DNA of 64,000 nucleotides from Microvirga soli (GTDB taxonomy: Bacteria; Pseudomonadota; Alphaproteobacteria; Rhizobiales; Beijerinckiaceae): contig NZ_JAERQE010000019.1 of the NCBI RefSeq assembly GCF_016734765.1, positions 1 through 64,000 on the forward strand, written 5' to 3'. The notes beneath the pieces were generated by a model. It worked only from the letters and a program-made list of their open reading frames with translations, searched no databases and was not told where the DNA came from. Position numbers and translations under genes: made by a program. Positions 1-9,354 of this stretch are shown one piece after another (positions within the stretch are counted from its first letter, which is position 1; every line of letters begins with the position of its first letter).

Positions 1-120
1 CGTGAACGCTTCATTGTCCGTCCTTGTGAGGGGCCGGACTCTAACTCAACCTGGAGGAAAATTTCAGTGGCAGGTCACGATGGCTCAGCTTGCCGTCTCA
101 ACGCAAAGGCGCGACAACAT

Positions 121-135
121 GTTCGCCATTTGTTC
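121..135. promoter_or_regulatory. LexA (SOS) box upstream of recA
   Basis: The sequence is GTTC, seven bases, GTTC. This is exactly the direct-repeat LexA operator known from alphaproteobacteria. It lies 58 bp before the recA start, where a repressor would cover the promoter. That recA is damage-inducible through LexA is an inference from this site and its position. Confidence 0.85.
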
Positions 136-193
136 TTTGTTTCGCCACATAAATCCTTAAGATCCGGTTCTTCTGTTAAGCACTGGATTTGGG

Positions 194-1237
194 ATGACTA
201 CGGATAAGACAAAAGCGATCGAGACTGCCGTCAGTCAGATTGAGCGAGCCTTTGGAAAAGGCGCCATCATGCGCCTTGGTGGCGATCAGGTTGTCGAAGT
301 AGAGACGGTTTCCACGGGGTCACTCGGACTCGACATCGCGCTCGGCGTCGGCGGTTTGCCACGCGGCCGGATCATTGAGGTCTACGGACCGGAATCGTCC
401 GGCAAGACAACGCTTGCGCTCCAGACCATCGCTGAGGCTCAGAAGAAGGGTGGCGTCTGCGGCTTCATCGATGCCGAACATGCCCTGGATCCGGTCTATG
501 CTCGTAAGCTCGGGGTGCATCTGGACGATCTCCTCGTGTCTCAGCCGGACAATGGCGAGCAGGCGCTTGAGATTGCCGACACGCTGGTGCGGTCAGGCTC
601 CGTGGATATTCTCGTCATCGACTCGGTTGCGGCTCTCACGCCAAAGGCCGAGATTGAGGGCGAGATGGGGGAGAGCCGTCCTGGTCTGCAGGCGCGCCTA
701 ATGAGTCAAGCGCTGCGCAAGCTTACCGGTTCGATCAGCCGCACCAAGACGATGGTGATCTTCATCAACCAGATCCGCATGAAGATCGGTGTCATGTACG
801 GAAGCCCTGAGACGACGACAGGTGGCAATGCACTGAAGTTCTATGCCTCCGTGCGCCTCGACATCCGCCGGACGTCAACCCTGAAGGATCGCGATGAGCC
901 GATTGGCAATCAGGTACGTGTGAAGGTGGTCAAGAACAAAGTTGCTCCGCCTTTCAAGCAGGTCGAGTTTGACATCATGTTCGGTGAAGGCATCTCTAAG
1001 ATGGGTGAGCTGATCGACCTTGGTGCGAAGGCTGGCGTAGTCGAAAAGTCTGGCGCCTGGTTCTCCTATGACAGTCAGCGGCTGGGGCAGGGGCGTGAGA
1101 ATTCCAAGACCTTCTTGAAGGAGAACCCGGAGATCGCTGGCCAGATCGAGGCCAAGATCCGCCAGAACGCAGGCCTGCTCATCAATGACCTGCAGGCGAA
1201 CGACACTGGCGATCAAGGTGTAGACGACGCGGCGTAA
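194..1237 (+). CDS. recA: Recombinase RecA
   Basis: RecA forms filaments on single-stranded DNA, carries out ATP-dependent strand exchange and triggers LexA self-cleavage. The 347-residue protein is of normal family length. Walker A GPESSGKT lies at residues 65-72 and Walker B LVIDS at 140-144; the [13 protein letters not shown]2-type loop and an acidic C-terminal tail are present. The start is the first ATG, with an SOS box just upstream and a strong terminator just downstream, so the gene is a single transcription unit. In many Rhizobiales the chromosomal recA is followed by alaS; here the next genes are cyclic-di-GMP enzymes on the other strand, so this could be a second recA copy. That last point is inference. 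Confidence 0.97.
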   Translation: MTTDKTKAIETAVSQIERAFGKGAIMRLGGDQVVEVETVSTGSLGLDIALGVGGLPRGRIIEVYGPESSGKTTLALQTIAEAQKKGGVCGFIDAEHALDPVYARKLGVHLDDLLVSQPDNGEQALEIADTLVRSGSVDILVIDSVAALTPKAEIEGEMGESRPGLQARLMSQALRKLTGSISRTKTMVIFINQIRMKIGVMYGSPETTTGGNALKFYASVRLDIRRTSTLKDRDEPIGNQVRVKVVKNKVAPPFKQVEFDIMFGEGISKMGELIDLGAKAGVVEKSGAWFSYDSQRLGQGRENSKTFLKENPEIAGQIEAKIRQNAGLLINDLQANDTGDQGVDDAA

Positions 1238-1246
1238 ACAGGCGAC

Positions 1247-1275
1247 AAGGCCGGTCATGATGACCGGCCTTTCCC
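1247..1275 (+). terminator. Rho-independent terminator of recA
   Basis: An 11-bp perfect stem (AAGGCCGGTCA and its complement) with a 3-base loop starts 10 bp after the recA stop codon and runs into a T-rich stretch. It also faces the 3' end of the converging GGDEF gene and may act in both directions. Confidence 0.85.
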
Positions 1276-1277
1276 TT

Positions 1278-2510
1278 TCAGGCGACCTTTTGCTCAGGCT
1301 GAGGGACGGTATCGAACAAACGGTAGCGTCCTCTGCCTTCAGACTTCGCCTGATACAGGGCTTTGTCTGCTCCCCGCATGATCTGGTCGCGGGTTAACGT
1401 GTGATCCCTGGCCATGAAGATCCCGATACTTGTCCCAATCGTGATCTCCTGACGCTCCAATCCGATCGGGGCACTGACGGCTGCAATGATCCGCTGTGAG
1501 ATCGTCTCAACAATCTCGACCGAAATAGGGTCTCGGAGCAGAACAGCGAATTCATCACCACCCAGACGGGCAGCGACATCGCCGGATCGGAGTGAATTCT
1601 GAAGACGCTTCGCGATGATTCGCAAAAGTTCATCGCCTGCGGCATGTCCAAGCCTGTCATTGACCTGCTTGAAGGCGTCCAGATCGAGATACAAGACCGT
1701 CAACGGCTGCCCCTTGGTGCGCAGCGCGTCGAGGTCATTGTCCACGCACTGGCGGAAGAGAATGCGATTAGCTAACCCCGTTAAGGCATCGTGATGGGCA
1801 AGGTGGGACAGGTTCGTAGCAAGGTCCTGAACCTCGCCATGGGCGCTCTCCAGAAGATCGTTCTGTCGCTTCATAAAGGCAATCAGGCCGAAGCCGCATG
1901 CGATCATTCCGATCATCAAGAGCGTGAAAGTTCGATGCAAGCTTGACAGGGATGCATGATCCTCGGTGATCAAACCGGCAACGTACTGGTTTGCCATGCC
2001 GACGAGGGTTGGCAGAATAGATTCAATCGGCTCAAGCAGTGCCGCTGCCTGCTCAGCTGCCCCGGGTTCCTCAAGGCGATCTATAAATGGCTCCACGGCT
2101 TTGCGGATCTCAATCAAGCGGTCCGCTGTCGTCTGGATTTCATTTGTACTTCGCGCGAAGATGCCAGAGTCGCCCTCCGTTAGCATTTTGAAGCGGCTGT
2201 GAATGATGTCGAATCTTAAAACAACGTCATCAGCCGTTACGCCTCCGATCCCTGTGCGATAGGCAAGAAGGACCTGTTGAAGGCGAAAGAACTCGGACTC
2301 CGCCTTGTTTGCCACCCATGCAATATCTAAGCGTGAGACCCGTTCAAGGCGTGCCTGACGTTCAGCAATGAGCCAGGACAAATAGGCAGCCGAGACGATA
2401 AAGCAGGCTGCAAGAGGAACGAGAATGATCTTGAACCGACTGAGGGAGCGAGTTCGTCTCGATGCGGTGGGGCTCATCGATTTGGCTGATCTTAGGAGGG
2501 TACGGATCAT
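1278..2510 (-). CDS. Membrane-bound diguanylate cyclase (GGDEF)
   Basis: This protein probably makes cyclic-di-GMP from two GTP at the inner membrane. Of 410 residues, a first membrane helix lies near 28-48, an extracytoplasmic sensor of about 145 residues follows, a second helix lies near 194-213, and a GGDEF domain fills the rest. The active-site motif GGDEF is at 317-321, and an RxxD inhibitory site (RSGD, 308-311) stands five residues ahead of it, so product inhibition is expected. The ATG overlaps the stop of the upstream GGDEF-EAL gene by 4 bp (ATGA), which indicates translational coupling. The sensor region is not a family I recognise. Confidence 0.92.
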   Translation of the reverse strand: MIRTLLRSAKSMSPTASRRTRSLSRFKIILVPLAACFIVSAAYLSWLIAERQARLERVSRLDIAWVANKAESEFFRLQQVLLAYRTGIGGVTADDVVLRFDIIHSRFKMLTEGDSGIFARSTNEIQTTADRLIEIRKAVEPFIDRLEEPGAAEQAAALLEPIESILPTLVGMANQYVAGLITEDHASLSSLHRTFTLLMIGMIACGFGLIAFMKRQNDLLESAHGEVQDLATNLSHLAHHDALTGLANRILFRQCVDNDLDALRTKGQPLTVLYLDLDAFKQVNDRLGHAAGDELLRIIAKRLQNSLRSGDVAARLGGDEFAVLLRDPISVEIVETISQRIIAAVSAPIGLERQEITIGTSIGIFMARDHTLTRDQIMRGADKALYQAKSEGRGRYRLFDTVPQPEQKVA

Positions 2511-4156
2511 TGAGCGGCCACCTCGCTGAGGACCCGAACGCGCGTGTTTGGCAGCGGGATGACATTGTCATACGCGAAGGCGGCGATCTTACTGACGGGA
2601 ACGGGAGGTCCTAGAAGATACCCCTGAGCATCGGTGAACCCTTCCTTTATCAGGAAGTTAAGTTCGTCGGCTGTTTCTACACCTTCAGCAATCACCGGCA
2701 AGCCGAGGCCATGGCACAGGAGACGGATGGCGCGAACGATTGATGCGGTCTGCTTATTGGCATGAACCGACTTAATGAATGATCGGTCGATTTTGATTTT
2801 ATCGAGTGGAAACTCCCTCACGTTCGATAATGAGGAATAACCGGTTCCAAAATCGTCCATCGCTATGGTGACGCCGAGGGACTTGAGCTTGTTGAGAGTT
2901 TGCAACGCTCGATTCGGATCACTGATGAGCGCCGTCTCAGTCACTTCAATCTCAAGGCGGCTGGGTGGGAGATTACTCTCCGCTAAGACATTCCGAACTA
3001 GGTCGGCCAAACCCGTGTCTATTAGCTGCCGGGCGGAAACATTCACGGCGACGGTGAGAGGCCGCTTCCAGGTTGCGGCCTCTTGGCACGCATTGCGTAA
3101 CACCCATTCACCCAAGGTGAGGATGAAGCTGCTTTCCTCGGCAATTGGGATGAACAGCCCGGGGGAGACATCTCCGCGGGTAGGGTGCGTCCAGCGCAAC
3201 AAAGCCTCGAAGCCGGTGATCTCGCCTGTGCGGATCTTGGCCTGAGGCTGATAGACGAGATGAAACTGGCCATCATGAATAGCTTTAGCCAGATCCTCTT
3301 CGATGGCCCTTCGGTCGCGCAGTTGTTGGCCCATGACGGGGTCGAAAAAGCGGCAGGATCCGCTCTCCTCATCCTTGGCTCGATGAAGAGCCGTGTCGGC
3401 GTACGTAAGCAATTCGGCGCGATCAGAAGCGTCGGATGGATACAAGGCGATGCCGACGCTAACGGAATTAGATCCAGGGAGGCCAATCTCGCTGGTGCCG
3501 GCTGACACGTTTCTTTGGAGCCTCTCAACCAGGAGCCTGACTTCCGTCGGGCTTTCAATGTTGGGCATCAGGATTGCGAACTCATCTCCTCCGAGCCGTG
3601 CGAGAGTCTGCCCGCGGCTGAGCGTTGCAGAGAGCTTCCCAGCAACCTCTCGAAGGGCGTGATCGCCGGTCGTATGCCCATAAAGATCGTTGATGTTCTT
3701 GAACCCATCGATGTCGTGGCAGAGGATTGCTAGCTTCTGGCTCCTGGCCTGATGCCCTGTGATCTCACGATCAACCCTGTCGATAAAGTTCGCTCGGTTC
3801 TCAAGGCCTGTGACGAGATCCCGCGTTCGGCTCCAGCGATCCCGGATTCCCATACCGGCGCCGATGCCCGTGAGAACGACCCCTGCAACGTAGGTCAACA
3901 GGGTCGGATTGATTCCGAAGCCGTCCGGAGGAGGAGGCGAGAGTACCCTGCTCGAGACCCAGTAGGTGGACCAGATGGCGAACAGGCCCGATGAAACGGA
4001 TATCCCTTTCAGAACGATACGCATGATGCCGCGGGCCTTGCGAGCCTCGGTCCATTGATGGGCGCTCGTGAGACAGGCAATGACGAGAGTTGCAACCCCC
4101 ACTGCGGTCAGGAGAGCGGATCGCTCTGTGAAAACAAATTCCTGAATGGTCAGCAT
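2507..4156 (-). CDS. GGDEF-EAL cyclic-di-GMP enzyme
   Basis: A bifunctional-type protein of 549 residues. It has three predicted N-terminal membrane helices (about 12-32, 50-68 and 86-104), a GGDEF domain with intact GGDEF at 189-193, and a C-terminal EAL domain starting at EALLRW (317-322). The EAL part keeps the metal and catalytic motifs (VNVSARQL, TETALI, DDFGTGYSSL, KIDRSFI, AEGVET), so phosphodiesterase activity is likely. The GGDEF part lacks the RxxD inhibitory site (RGQT in its place). It is the first gene of an operon with the downstream cyclase; together they could set a local c-di-GMP level. Confidence 0.92.
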   Translation of the reverse strand: MLTIQEFVFTERSALLTAVGVATLVIACLTSAHQWTEARKARGIMRIVLKGISVSSGLFAIWSTYWVSSRVLSPPPPDGFGINPTLLTYVAGVVLTGIGAGMGIRDRWSRTRDLVTGLENRANFIDRVDREITGHQARSQKLAILCHDIDGFKNINDLYGHTTGDHALREVAGKLSATLSRGQTLARLGGDEFAILMPNIESPTEVRLLVERLQRNVSAGTSEIGLPGSNSVSVGIALYPSDASDRAELLTYADTALHRAKDEESGSCRFFDPVMGQQLRDRRAIEEDLAKAIHDGQFHLVYQPQAKIRTGEITGFEALLRWTHPTRGDVSPGLFIPIAEESSFILTLGEWVLRNACQEAATWKRPLTVAVNVSARQLIDTGLADLVRNVLAESNLPPSRLEIEVTETALISDPNRALQTLNKLKSLGVTIAMDDFGTGYSSLSNVREFPLDKIKIDRSFIKSVHANKQTASIVRAIRLLCHGLGLPVIAEGVETADELNFLIKEGFTDAQGYLLGPPVPVSKIAAFAYDNVIPLPNTRVRVLSEVAAQ

Positions 4157-4500
4157 TTGATGCCCGCATCAACCTCCGAGCGTCAGCGGCCATTTGGTGC
4201 TTGAACTCGAAATAGCTTCAACAGTTCCGATATACCGGGTTTGCACCGGTATGGCGGGGCGGCATCATGCCTTTGGATCGGGCTCAAATCAGCGAGCTTC
4301 CAATCCGCCATATGAAACGCAAATCATAAAGTTTTGCTTAGCCGACGTCTAATACCGATTGCGCGGCACCACAATCAATCCGTAGCAACTTGAGCGCCAT
4401 GGTTAATCCTGATCGTAGTGAACGGAATCTCTTGTTCAGAATTGAAGTCTCTTTAGCTCCAGGGTAAAGCAGGCCTGCCATTACAGACCTGCGCATCTGG
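4157..4500. other. Intergenic stretch without a gene
   Basis: These 344 bp separate the c-di-GMP operon from the broken phosphoesterase. No plausible coding frame is visible. A short hairpin-capable pair (GCAGG and CCTGC) near 4468-4493 could be a remnant terminator of the phosphoesterase. The right promoter of the GGDEF-EAL operon must lie near 4157-4260, but no clear -35/-10 pair could be picked. Confidence 0.4.
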
Positions 4501-5452
4501 TTAGCTGACGTACACTAGCTTGCTGGGATCGAGCTCAGTCTCGCCATCCCACTGGTAGGCCGTGAGATGGCCGCCCTTGGCCACAGAGTAGTCGAGAGAC
4601 AGCCGGCGCCGGTCAGTGACGATAGGCTCACCTTGAATCCAGTAGTGCCCAAAGAGAACCGGGGCGGCGTGGTAGTAGGCGAGAATATCATCTGGGCCGA
4701 GTTCGATATCGGGGAGGAGAGCCGTCGTTTCCGGATCGACAAGAGCCGCAGTCTTGTAGGTCATGGCCGCATCATCCCACCAACGAATGCGGGTGTTGGT
4801 CCGCTCGTGCCCATCCTTGTCAAAGAAGGAGACACCTTTCGGCAGGGCGATCTCGAGCCCCTTAAGTAGGATCTCGACGGCATTGTGTGCCGGATGGGCT
4901 TTCTTAACAAAGTGTAGATCCCGTCCTCTGCCAGGAATCAATGCTCATCGACATAGGGAGGGACGATCGCGATCTCGCGGGGGTACCAGCAGGCGTGAAT
5001 CACCCGCAGCTTAGGGTTTTCGTACCAGAGGGGCAGTGTCATAAACCAAGAGACGAGCTCATGATGGAGGGGCGAGCCTTCATCGACTGCCGTGAGAAAC
5101 GCCTCATGCTGTTTGCGCTTCTTGGCGCTGTAGGGCCGCAGAGGCTTTGCGGAATCAGCCGGATCGGTCAGTGACCACCCAATTGCATTGTGTTCATGAT
5201 TGCCTATTGTCACATGGGCGAAGCCCCCATCGTGCATTCGGCGGAGGATCTCCACGGTCTCTAACTGCTCCGGCTCATGGTCGATGAGATCGCCGACGCT
5301 GATCAAAGTGCGCTCCTGGTGCTGCCAAGTGCCATTCTTTCCAGCTCTACCGGTCAAGCAATCTGATAGGGCATTTTCTTCTGCCGCCCGAACCCTCTTC
5401 CGTCGTACCCCCGTTCGGCCGATGCTTCCACATGGATAACGGCATAGGTCAT
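4501..5452 (-). pseudogene. Metallophosphoesterase, frameshifted
   Basis: This is a remnant of a calcineurin-like phosphoesterase. The reading starts at 5452 with MTYAVI, where an intact gene would have a GDIHG-type metal motif, but the frame is scrambled over the first 40 codons. A second frame then carries good family motifs: SVGDLID, GNHEHNAIGW, PLWYENPKLRVIHACW. It stops near 4938, and the C-terminal third continues in another frame from about 4941 (FFDKDGHERTNTRIRWWD, VLFGHYWIQGEP, LDYSVAKGG). At least two frameshifts are needed to rebuild a protein of about 310 residues. A sequencing error cannot be excluded for the shift at 4940, but the degraded start argues for real decay. Confidence 0.75.
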
Positions 5453-5493
5453 AGGGATGCCGATGCTGTTGCGGCCTGGGCTTATCGCTAGGA

Positions 5494-5880
5494 TTGCATC
5501 TCATTCACGCCGTCGTGATGGCCCTAATGCGCTTAGCTAATCCGTTCCCGATCGGGGATTGTTCACCACGGCTGAGGAACGCAATCCTAGGCGAGTTTCA
5601 AGGGCGCTGCCCAACACTTCAGGAAGTGTTCAGCATTCCTGCCAAACAGTGGCTGAAGGTTCCGGGCGTGGGGCAGACCCTGCTCACGGAGTTGGAGGCT
5701 ATCATGCAGAACCGATTAGAGCAGACGAAAGGCCAAGTCTCGGCGCAAATGACTGATGCTGAGCTGATCGCTCGGCTGGAGCTATTACTGCATGACCTGA
5801 AACGTCTTAGCCATGAGGTTCAGACACGCTTGGACAACGTTTCTAAGAGTCGACCTAGAACCGGCGGATCAAATCACTGA
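5494..5880 (+). CDS. Hypothetical protein with helix-hairpin-helix-like segment
   Basis: 128 residues. The middle part (LRNAILGEF, then IPAKQWLKVPGVGQTLLTELEAIM) resembles the helix-hairpin-helix fold seen at the end of the RNA polymerase alpha subunit and in DNA-binding proteins; the KVPGVGQ turn is the clearest sign. The last 50 residues look like a short coiled coil (AELIARLELLLHDLKRLSHEV). ATG codons at 5518 and 5527 are alternative starts; none has a strong ribosome site. It overlaps the decayed 5' flank of the phosphoesterase on the other strand. No function can be assigned. Confidence 0.5.
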   Translation: MHLIHAVVMALMRLANPFPIGDCSPRLRNAILGEFQGRCPTLQEVFSIPAKQWLKVPGVGQTLLTELEAIMQNRLEQTKGQVSAQMTDAELIARLELLLHDLKRLSHEVQTRLDNVSKSRPRTGGSNH

Positions 5881-6205
5881 GTGACTACCATGCTTGCTGC
5901 TACAGCCAGTGGCTAACACATGGTGAGTTGCAAGCCACTCTGAACCCAATCCAAGGCATCACCTGACGAGCAGAAGCCGGTTGCATGAGATACGAAAACC
6001 ACGCTGCATAAATAAACTTACCAGTATTGCATAGTTTCCTAATAGAGGAAGAGCAGCCGTAATTATCTACTAAACTGCATCTTTCCTGAAAGACAAGATT
6101 GTGCAATTTTCATGGCGGAACTTCTTTTCGCCACAAAGCGTTGGGGAGCCGGTACAACTAACCCGCCAAATCATCTCGAACGAACGAAAGCTTGCAGACG
6201 ACAAC
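5881..6205. other. Intergenic stretch without a gene
   Basis: About 325 bp between two small hypothetical genes. The part from 5990 to 6090 is noticeably richer in A and T than the surroundings, as expected for a promoter region of the following gene, but no defined element could be recognised. Confidence 0.4.
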
Positions 6206-6517
6206 ATGAGCGATGATCTCATCCCTGAAGCCTGTCTCGGATTCGCTGGACCTGAGGATCAGGTTGTTTCGCTTAACGTTCCGCTCGCGATGGAGGAGGG
6301 GCAGAACTGCTCGTATCACTCTTTCGACATTGAGTACGACTCGGACCAATCCGAGACGCTGACAATTCGTCTGTTGGAGTTGGATCAGTATGGGTTCATC
6401 AGGACGGCACTACAAAGTGCCTCGTTTCCTGTTGCCCTGGTGGCTGATCTGGTGAGCAAGCGGAAAGCCACCGACGAGGAAGTCGCTGAATGGAAAAGTA
6501 TGGCTGATGAGGATTGA
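6206..6517 (+). CDS. Hypothetical acidic protein
   Basis: 103 residues from the ATG at 6206; the frame is open from a GTG at 6101 (138 residues). The protein is acidic and contains no motif I recognise. It has no membrane segment or signal peptide and ends in a charged helix (ATDEEVAEWKSMADED). It sits between two decayed genes, so it could be a recent arrival or an orphan. Confidence 0.4.
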   Translation: MSDDLIPEACLGFAGPEDQVVSLNVPLAMEEGQNCSYHSFDIEYDSDQSETLTIRLLELDQYGFIRTALQSASFPVALVADLVSKRKATDEEVAEWKSMADED

Positions 6518-6604
6518 CGGCGCCATGTTACATGAATGAGCAAATTGGTAACCGGGACTGGGTAACGTAGAGGCTGGTTCTTCTTCTGACCTAATATTTC
6601 CACC

Positions 6605-7573
6605 ATGCCCTTCAAGGCCAATGCTGCTCGCCGTCACTACACTCCTAAGCAGCGATACCGGGTGACGAATTGGGCCGGGTACGACGCCAGTCTACGTCAG
6701 CGCTGAAGCCTCACGGTCTGGTTCTCACAGGAGGCGATTGCCGCCTAGCGGGCTGAGCCGCGCACCACACCAGGTGGTCAAGCCCACTACTCGGCTTTGG
6801 CGATCAGCACGGCATTGACGCTCCAGGCGGTGTTTCAGTTGGCGCTGCGTCAGACGGAGGGCCCGATCGCCTCGATCCTACAACTCCTGAGCCTGGATCT
6901 GGCGGTGCCGGATCATTCGACCCTCAGCCGTCGCGCCGAGGCCCTCGAGGTGCCAAGATCAATCTCACGCACCGGGCCGATCCATCTGTTGGTCGGCAGC
7001 ACAGGGGTGCGGCTGCGTGGGTCCAGCGAGTGGCTGATCGAGAAGCATGGCACCCGCAGACGCCAATCCTGGCGCAAGCTGCACATCGGGCTGGATGCAA
7101 GCACTGGGCGGACTCTCGCCTCAGAGCTGACGCCCCATGATGTCGAAGACGGCTCGCAGGTCACGCCCCTGCTCGGGCAGATCTCCGGTCCACTCGCCTC
7201 ACTCACCGGCGATGGAGCGTACGATCAGGAGAGCATCTACGCTACCGTCGCCCAACGTCATCCTGATGCTGACGTGATCATTCCGCCCCGATCAACGGCA
7301 GTGCCGCGCAAGACGGTAGAGAACGCTCCGACCCAGCGCAACTGGCATCTCCAAAGTATCGCCGAGCATGGACGCATGGGCTGGCAGAAGCGGTCCGGGT
7401 ACACGCGTCAGGCTCTGGTGGAGACTGCGATCAGCCGGCTGAAACGAGTGATCGGAGACGCCTTGCGTTCACGGACCAACCGACGTCGTGGTACTGAGAT
7501 CGCGATCGGAGGTCAGACCTTGAACCGGATGCTTGAATTCGGAAGCCGAAGTCCGTCCGCATCGCTTAAGTGA
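6605..7573 (+). pseudogene. IS5-family transposase with two stop codons
   Basis: A single frame of 323 codons matches the IS5-type transposase found in many alphaproteobacteria, starting MPFKANAARRHYTPKQRYRV and including LAVPDHSTLSRRAE, WRKLHIGLDASTGR (with the first D of the DDE triad), LTGDGAYD and the C-terminal TAISRLKRVIGDALRSR region. Two in-frame stops break it: TGA at 6704-6706 and TAG at 6746-6748, where intact relatives have amino acids. No frameshift is needed. The second half is still a 258-codon open frame from 6797 but lacks the N-terminal DNA-binding part. Terminal inverted repeats could not be defined with confidence. Confidence 0.85.
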
Positions 7574-7808
7574 AGGCTTGGCGCGGGCTCAATGTGGTTC
7601 CCTGCACGATCCGTGCAACACAGCTGCAGAGGCTCCGGCACGGGCCTTACCTTTTGGACGCAGGAGCCGGTGGAAGCGGACGCTGTCCGGCAAGATTGTG
7701 CCACGCGAGGAATGAAAGGACAAACCTGTATGCAGCGACAGCGGTTGGCCCAACATGGCGTCTGCTGTGACCGAGGGGAGGCTCGTCGACGACAAGCGGC
7801 CAGCTGGT

Positions 7809-7838
7809 GCTGCACGCCTGAGGGTGTGGGCGTGCAGC
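7809..7838 (-). terminator. Stem-loop downstream of the epimerase gene
   Basis: A 10-bp perfect stem (GCTGCACGCC and its complement) with a 10-base loop begins 8 bp past the stop of the epimerase gene. There is no run of T after it on the minus strand, so it is either a weak terminator or an mRNA 3'-end stabiliser. Confidence 0.5.
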
Positions 7839-7845
7839 TCAGGCA

Positions 7846-9354
7846 TCAGGCGATCATTTGCCAGTCGCTAATTGAGACGTGGTCAATCCGCACCAGTTCG
7901 GCATCCTTGCGAGTGCCATAGATCTCAAAGATGGATCCTTGGGTCAGATGAAGCTGAGCCTCGTAGAAAGTGAGGGTCTTGGCATCAGATCCTGTCGAGC
8001 CGAGTTGCTTGTCAGCGATCCACGAAGCTGCTGCCGCACCGTTGATGCGAATACCCATGGGAGACGCGCCATCGTTCTCGTCATAGTAGGCGACCTTGAC
8101 CTTGTAGGTGCCACTCTGACCCGTGAATGTCCCCTTGGCGGTCGCCTCGACGTCCTTGTTCCGGTTCTCAACCGCTTGACCACCTTGAGCCGAGCTGAGG
8201 CTAATCAGGGTGAACTTGTTGAGCGCAAGCGTCTCGAGCTGGGTTGTGCCGACGCTGATCGCCGGAAACTGTGTTGTGGGCGGCGGAGGATTGGTCTCTG
8301 GGACATCCTGCACGTTCAGCGTCACGGCACCGGTGGCTCTATCACCATCCGCATCAAACGCCGTGTAGCTGAAGCTGTCAGAGCCAAAGAAGTCGACCTT
8401 CGGCGTATAGGTGAACGACCCATCGTTGTTGAGCGCCACGGTGCCGCCTTGAGCAGTGGTGATCTGACCTGCAACGGCTGCCTTGCCGCCGTCCAGAGCC
8501 GTGTCGTTGGCCAGAACACCCTGTGCGGCACTGACAGTCAGGACGGTGTCTTCGGTCGCGCTGTAGGTGTCGTTCGCTGCAACCACGGGATTGTCGGCAG
8601 GAGGCGTTGGGGTGCTGGCAGGCTCGACCGTAAGCGCATCAATCCGGACCAACTCAGCATCCTTGCGGGTGCCATAGATCTCGATGGTGGCACCCTTTGT
8701 CAGCTGAAGTTGCACCTCATAAGAGGTTAGCGTCTTGGCGTCAGATCCTGTGGAGCCGAGTTGCTTGTCAGCGATCCATGACGCTGCTGTTGCGCCGTTG
8801 ACGCGAATGCCCATGGGAGACGCGCCATCGCTCTCGTCGTAGTAGACGACCTTGATCTTGTAGGTGCCGCTCTCCCCCGTAAACGTCCCCTTGGCCGTGG
8901 CCTCAAGATCCTTGTTCCGGTTCTCCACCGCCTGACCGCCTTGTGCCGAGCCGAGGCTGACAAGAGTGAACCTGTTCAGGGCCAGCATTTCCATCTGGGT
9001 GGTGCCGACGGCAATCGCCGGAAACGGTGTTGTGGGTGGCGGTGGATTGGTCTCCGGAACATCCTGGACGTTCAGCGTCACAGTGCCGGTGTCCTGATCA
9101 CCGTCCCCATCGACAGCGGTGTAGACAAAACTGTCGGAGCCGAAGAAGTTGGCTTTTGGCGCGTAAGAGAACGAGCCATCTTTATTGAGCGCCACGGTGC
9201 CGCCTTGAGCCGTTGTGATCTGCCCCGCAACCGCCGCTTTGCCGCCATCGGAGGCCGTGTCGTTGGCCAGAACTCCCTGAGCCGCTCCAACCGTGAGGAC
9301 CGCGTCTTCGGTGGCGCTGTAGGTGTCGTCCCCTGCGACCACCGGATTATCGGC
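7846..9354 (-). repeat. Tandem intragenic duplication, 756-bp unit
   Basis: Two in-frame copies (8599-9354 and 7846-8598) encode residues 385-636 and 637-886 of the epimerase-like protein. They are highly similar at both protein and DNA level, which points to a recent duplication by unequal recombination. Each copy holds one Ig-like and one carbohydrate-binding module joined by a proline-rich linker (ETNPPPPTT). Confidence 0.9.

Noticed and set aside
6540..7640. Terminal inverted repeats of the IS5-type element
   Set aside because: Short similarities around the transposase remnant were found but no convincing matched pair or target duplication.
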